Origin: Clostridiaceae bacterium UBA6110
GTDB taxonomy: Bacteria > Bacillota > Clostridia > Clostridiales > Clostridiaceae
DNA length: 64,000 bases
Direction: 5' to 3'
NCBI GenBank assembly: GCA_002428415.1
Contig: DIWI01000056.1
Location: 8,788 to 72,787, forward strand
The notes beneath the pieces are model-generated. The model was given only the letters and a program-made list of their open reading frames with translations. It was not told where the DNA came from and did no database searches. Below, one piece after another: positions 62,501-64,000 of this stretch (position 1 is its first letter; each line of letters opens with the position of its first letter). Position numbers and translations under genes: made by a program.

Positions 62501-63321
62501 CTCGACGACAGAGTTACCGGTCCATAACCTACCATCAGCTCGTTGTCCCTATATAACTGAACCTGTACATCAGGCTTAGGACCTCCGACCCAGACCTTTT
62601 TTCCAGTGACAGATATTTTTGCCCTTGTGTTTGTAATAGTCTTCTGTACCTCAAGTTCTTTTATTGTAGGACTAGTGCCAACCACAGGATAATTAAGCTC
62701 TACAGGACTTTCATCCAAAATATATCCTATTGGTGCTGCTGATTCTTGGGCAGTTATTTTCATTCCCTTGTAGATGAGCATGTTGCTAAAGACTACTCCG
62801 TCGGATCCGGATGTTCGATATGACACTACATTATTGGTATCAGTTACCTTGAAGGTGGCCCCTGCCAGTGGATTGCCATCATCCCCAACCTTAACCAGGG
62901 TTCCTAGTGCTATGGGGATAATCTGGATATCCTTGAAAAATACCGTTGCAGCAGTATCTGAAATCGTAAATTTATTGGCATCAAGGTAATATGTTTTTCC
63001 TTTTTGATCGAACGACGCTTCGAGCTCATAATTTATGCCTGTCGTATTTGACAGGCTTACCGTATAGGTTCCATACGGAGCATCCTGCCAGGTTTTATTG
63101 GTACTTGATGCCGTAAAGGTTGCCCCTGAAGTATGTGTCAAGGTAAGAGTCAATGATCCATACCCGCTTGACTGCATTACTTCCAGCACCTTATCAAACT
63201 GTATATTCAGAACTCCCGGCGCATCTGCAAATGAAGTCTTACTCTGTGCCGACCCAAAGAATGTGAACGCCATGGCAAATGATAGTAGAAGCGCTGTAAG
63301 TTTTCTAATTCTTCCCTTCAT
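59503..63321 (-). CDS. LPXTG-anchored surface protein with Cna-B and SpaA-like domains
   Basis: 1272 residues from MKGRIRKLTALLLS behind ACAGGAGGAG. Signal peptide to about residue 33 (KTSFADA). Then a short N-terminal region and one SpaA-like domain (GTLVKVGDDGNPLAGATF), six Cna-B domains beginning VTGKKVWVGGPKP or TVEKKWKNGP, alternating between two subtypes, and five prealbumin/SpaA domains (RGNIAITK, TGTVVVQK, RGSILISK and similar). Each Cna-B has the lysine, the acidic residue (IKEV, IDE, AEEV) and the Asn of TNT/TNTY for intramolecular isopeptide bonds. The end is SLPQTGG, a hydrophobic span and RKKEQR: a class sortase substrate. No sortase gene is in the window. Likely pilin-like adhesin or stalk. 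Confidence 0.95.
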   Translation of the reverse strand: MKGRIRKLTALLLSFAMAFTFFGSAQSKTSFADAPGVLNIQFDKVLEVMQSSGYGSLTLTLTHTSGATFTASSTNKTWQDAPYGTYTVSLSNTTGINYELEASFDQKGKTYYLDANKFTISDTAATVFFKDIQIIPIALGTLVKVGDDGNPLAGATFKVTDTNNVVSYRTSGSDGVVFSNMLIYKGMKITAQESAAPIGYILDESPVELNYPVVGTSPTIKELEVQKTITNTRAKISVTGKKVWVGGPKPDVQVQLYRDNELMVGYGPVTLSSSDPEHTWDNLFMTDSRGNAYTYSIKEVSVPENYNETYSNDGLTVTNTFIVPKITITGYKEWIGGPKPDVAIQLYQNGKVYDGPVTFSSTKTSHTWVDLPKTDENGNDYIYTIDETNVPVNYAKTFSADKLTVINTYTSPTQKVTVEKKWKNGPSTKPTIQVQLYQNEEEYGAPVEFAYGKTSHTWTVDVTDNEGEDYVYTAKEVMVPDNYVATYSSDGLTVTNTYMVPKISVTGTKIWEGGPKPGVEIQLYQDGEEFGDSVIFSSTKTSHTWDNLPGTDEDGNAYEYTIDELKVPVNYTKALSEDKLVITNRYTSPEQDVTVRKIWENGPEVKPTIHVQLYQDGVKYGSPVEFTDGKTSHTWTVDVTDSDGKEYKYTAEEVEVPKNYSATYSADKLTITNEYTVPEIEISGSKIWVGNLLKPEKIIVMLNQDGEKFAEKDVYPNSNGDWSYCFKGIPATDIHGNKYEYTVSEATLEGFITSVNGFTITNTSIKGNIQLKKVDENNKPLEGALFGLYKSSDEMFENLLSTSRSNSDGLVGFSGVEYGSYIIKELEAPEGYNMFEGIIGVSVTEDSETVIPEEGIVINTRIRGNIAITKYGESNAVLVGAEFELRHDGKLIDTVTTDAEGKALFENIPYGEYQIYETEAPVGYVASDDPIQAAIEVDGKTVEVQVHNRRITGTVVVQKLDEKQSPVAGAIFVLKQDGVVKFRNEASSNTGAIEFRNIPEGIYELEEEKAPTGYVRSASTEKVVIDEDGEVVSVSVVNKMIRGSILISKIGDDGEPLESAEFVLYLGSETFGAPVTTDENGEALIESVPYGKYTLKETKAPEGYVLTDVAYAVEISEDGEIIELEVKNSLITSTVLIKKVESGTTIVLAGAEFTIEDEEGGVVFTGMTGTSGTLNVTLPFGKYIVKESKAPEGYIKTDKTYSVTVNTDGETFNIVAENEKIEELEEVGPVDDDEEEEGSLPQTGGIPSELLYAIGMMAMAGGVMLMRKKEQR

Positions 63322-63773
63322 GTTCTCTCCTCCTGTAATTGTGTTTGTACTAAGCAAAGCGCGATTCGACATATTTGAAAATATCGTTATATTCTAATCA
63401 ATGTGTTTATTTAATAATACTTAACTCTAATCAATATAGCCATGTATTCTTTCGTCATTTTATACTAATTATAGCTAAAATATTTTATACATACAATATA
63501 TTTGTTTCCAATTTATTCCATTAATCGTTATGAGTCAACATAAATTCAAACTATTCGACACCATATGCACTAATATGATTTTCGACATCAATATTCGTAT
63601 TTATTAATAAATATGAATTAGAAATGTTCAACTCCTATTGAAAGTCCTGGTTTGTCGAAACCTCCACGCTTGGCACCTTCTCCGAAAACCTTTGATAATC
63701 AAGGATATATTCGAATATTAAGAGTTATACGTTATATTAACCGTAATTCATCATGTGAATCATTAATGCTATT
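63322..63773. other. AT-rich intergenic region upstream of the LPQTG gene
   Basis: No gene supported. TCTAATCAAT occurs at 63393-63402 and 63426-63435, 33 bases apart (about three helical turns), and once upstream of the other surface gene. On the minus strand each is ATTGATTAGA, whose TTGATT could be a -35 (AATAAA 17 bases on for the distal copy). A 26-codon open stretch at 63618-63698 has no start or ribosome site. Confidence 0.5.
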
Positions 63774-63808
63774 AAAAAAAGAACCAACGTATTATACGAA
63801 GGTTCTTT
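63774..63808 (-). terminator. terminator of the gene entering at the right edge
   Basis: Minus strand AAAGAACC-TT-CGTAT/ATACG-TT-GGTTCTTT followed by seven T. Confidence 0.88.
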
Positions 63809-63897
63809 GAATATTTATAGTTAATATGATTATATTTTAATAGGATAAACGCATATTCAAAATCAAAGCGTATTTTCTGTTCACAATAAATTTACAT

Positions 63898-64000
63898 TTA
63901 TTTTTCCACAATTCGCTCAACATCAACTGCCTTTATTCCAGATACGTCAGCAGCGTTAAGAAGGAATAACGAGTGCCTTGTAGCGATATCCGTTGTCCCA
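63898..64000 (-). CDS. C-terminal fragment of an unidentified protein (cut by window edge)
   Basis: The last 34 codons of a gene that enters from the right edge, ending AADVSGIKAVDVERIVEK before TAA. The fragment is too short to assign. Reading frame is supported by the terminator 90 bases downstream and by stops in the other two frames. Confidence 0.6.
   Translation of the reverse strand, partial: GTTDIATRHSLFLLNAADVSGIKAVDVERIVEK

Noticed and set aside
59503..63321. Plus-strand open frames opposite the surface protein gene
   Set aside because: Shadows of a repetitive minus-strand gene; no ribosome binding sites or recognisable domains.
63618..63698. 26-codon open stretch on the minus strand ending SIGVEHF
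   Set aside because: Protein-like composition but no start codon, no ribosome binding site and a stop directly upstream; possible relic of a decayed gene, not callable.

Overview
The window reads as chromosome from an anaerobic, low-to-mid GC Firmicute of class Clostridia that ferments amino acids. The basis is a complete clostridial ornithine oxidation/racemisation/aminomutase operon, an LL-diaminopimelate aminotransferase, a tungstate ABC transporter wired into molybdopterin genes, rubredoxin, a monoderm-type LPXTG surface protein, strong AGGAGG ribosome binding sites and several TTG starts. Arginine is often AGG, and the matching tRNA-Arg(CCU) is present. The species cannot be named from the sequence alone.

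Layout. 1-7.7 kb (minus strand): one long operon, tupA-tupB-tupC-moeA-moeA/PBP fusion-moaA-moaC-MOSC-thiF/moeB-like (cut by the window edge), with mogA divergent at 7.9 kb; together they import tungstate and build the W/Mo pterin cofactor. 8.5-13.1 kb: a CoA-type aldehyde dehydrogenase and an iron alcohol dehydrogenase behind a near-perfect sigma-54 promoter, next to a CBS-PAS-AAA-Fis sigma-54 activator. 13.2-17.1 kb: a three-gene flavoprotein set (GlpA-like oxidoreductase with BFD domain, NAD(P)/FAD oxidoreductase, DUF1667) under a FadR-type regulator. 17.2-18.9 kb: a small membrane protein, a VOC protein and an 850-base gap holding a candidate structured RNA. 18.9-24.3 kb: dapF-dapL, then a ribbon-helix-helix protein with clpB. 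24.4-29.0 kb: livJ-H-M-G-F branched-chain amino acid transporter.

29.4-32.8 kb: serC-serA-DUF1015, with a branched palindromic element between serA and DUF1015. 32.9-40.7 kb: ord-ortA-ortB-oraS-oraE-glmL-like-orr, the full pathway from ornithine to alanine and acetyl-CoA. 41-45.9 kb: two DedA proteins, VOC, lgt, tRNA-Arg(CCU), rubredoxin, and a DUF6132/4Fe-4S membrane pair behind an exact consensus promoter. 46-49 kb: a secreted SdrD-like repeat protein. 49.7-59.2 kb: housekeeping and lipid genes (YaiI, Gfo/Idh, inactive-looking NlpC/P60 protein, guanylate-kinase-like, HD, CorC-like, tadA, psd, lysophospholipase, patatin) and tRNA-Arg(ACG). 59.5-63.3 kb: a 1272-residue LPQTG surface protein with Cna-B and SpaA-type repeats.

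No CRISPR array, insertion sequence, prophage or rRNA gene was seen. The items I consider most worth following are the unassigned structured RNA near 18.3-18.7 kb, the three-way palindrome at 30.66 kb, the self-contained sigma-54 circuit at 11.1-13.1 kb, the NlpC/P60 protein that lacks its catalytic cysteine, and the upstream motif shared by the two surface-protein genes.
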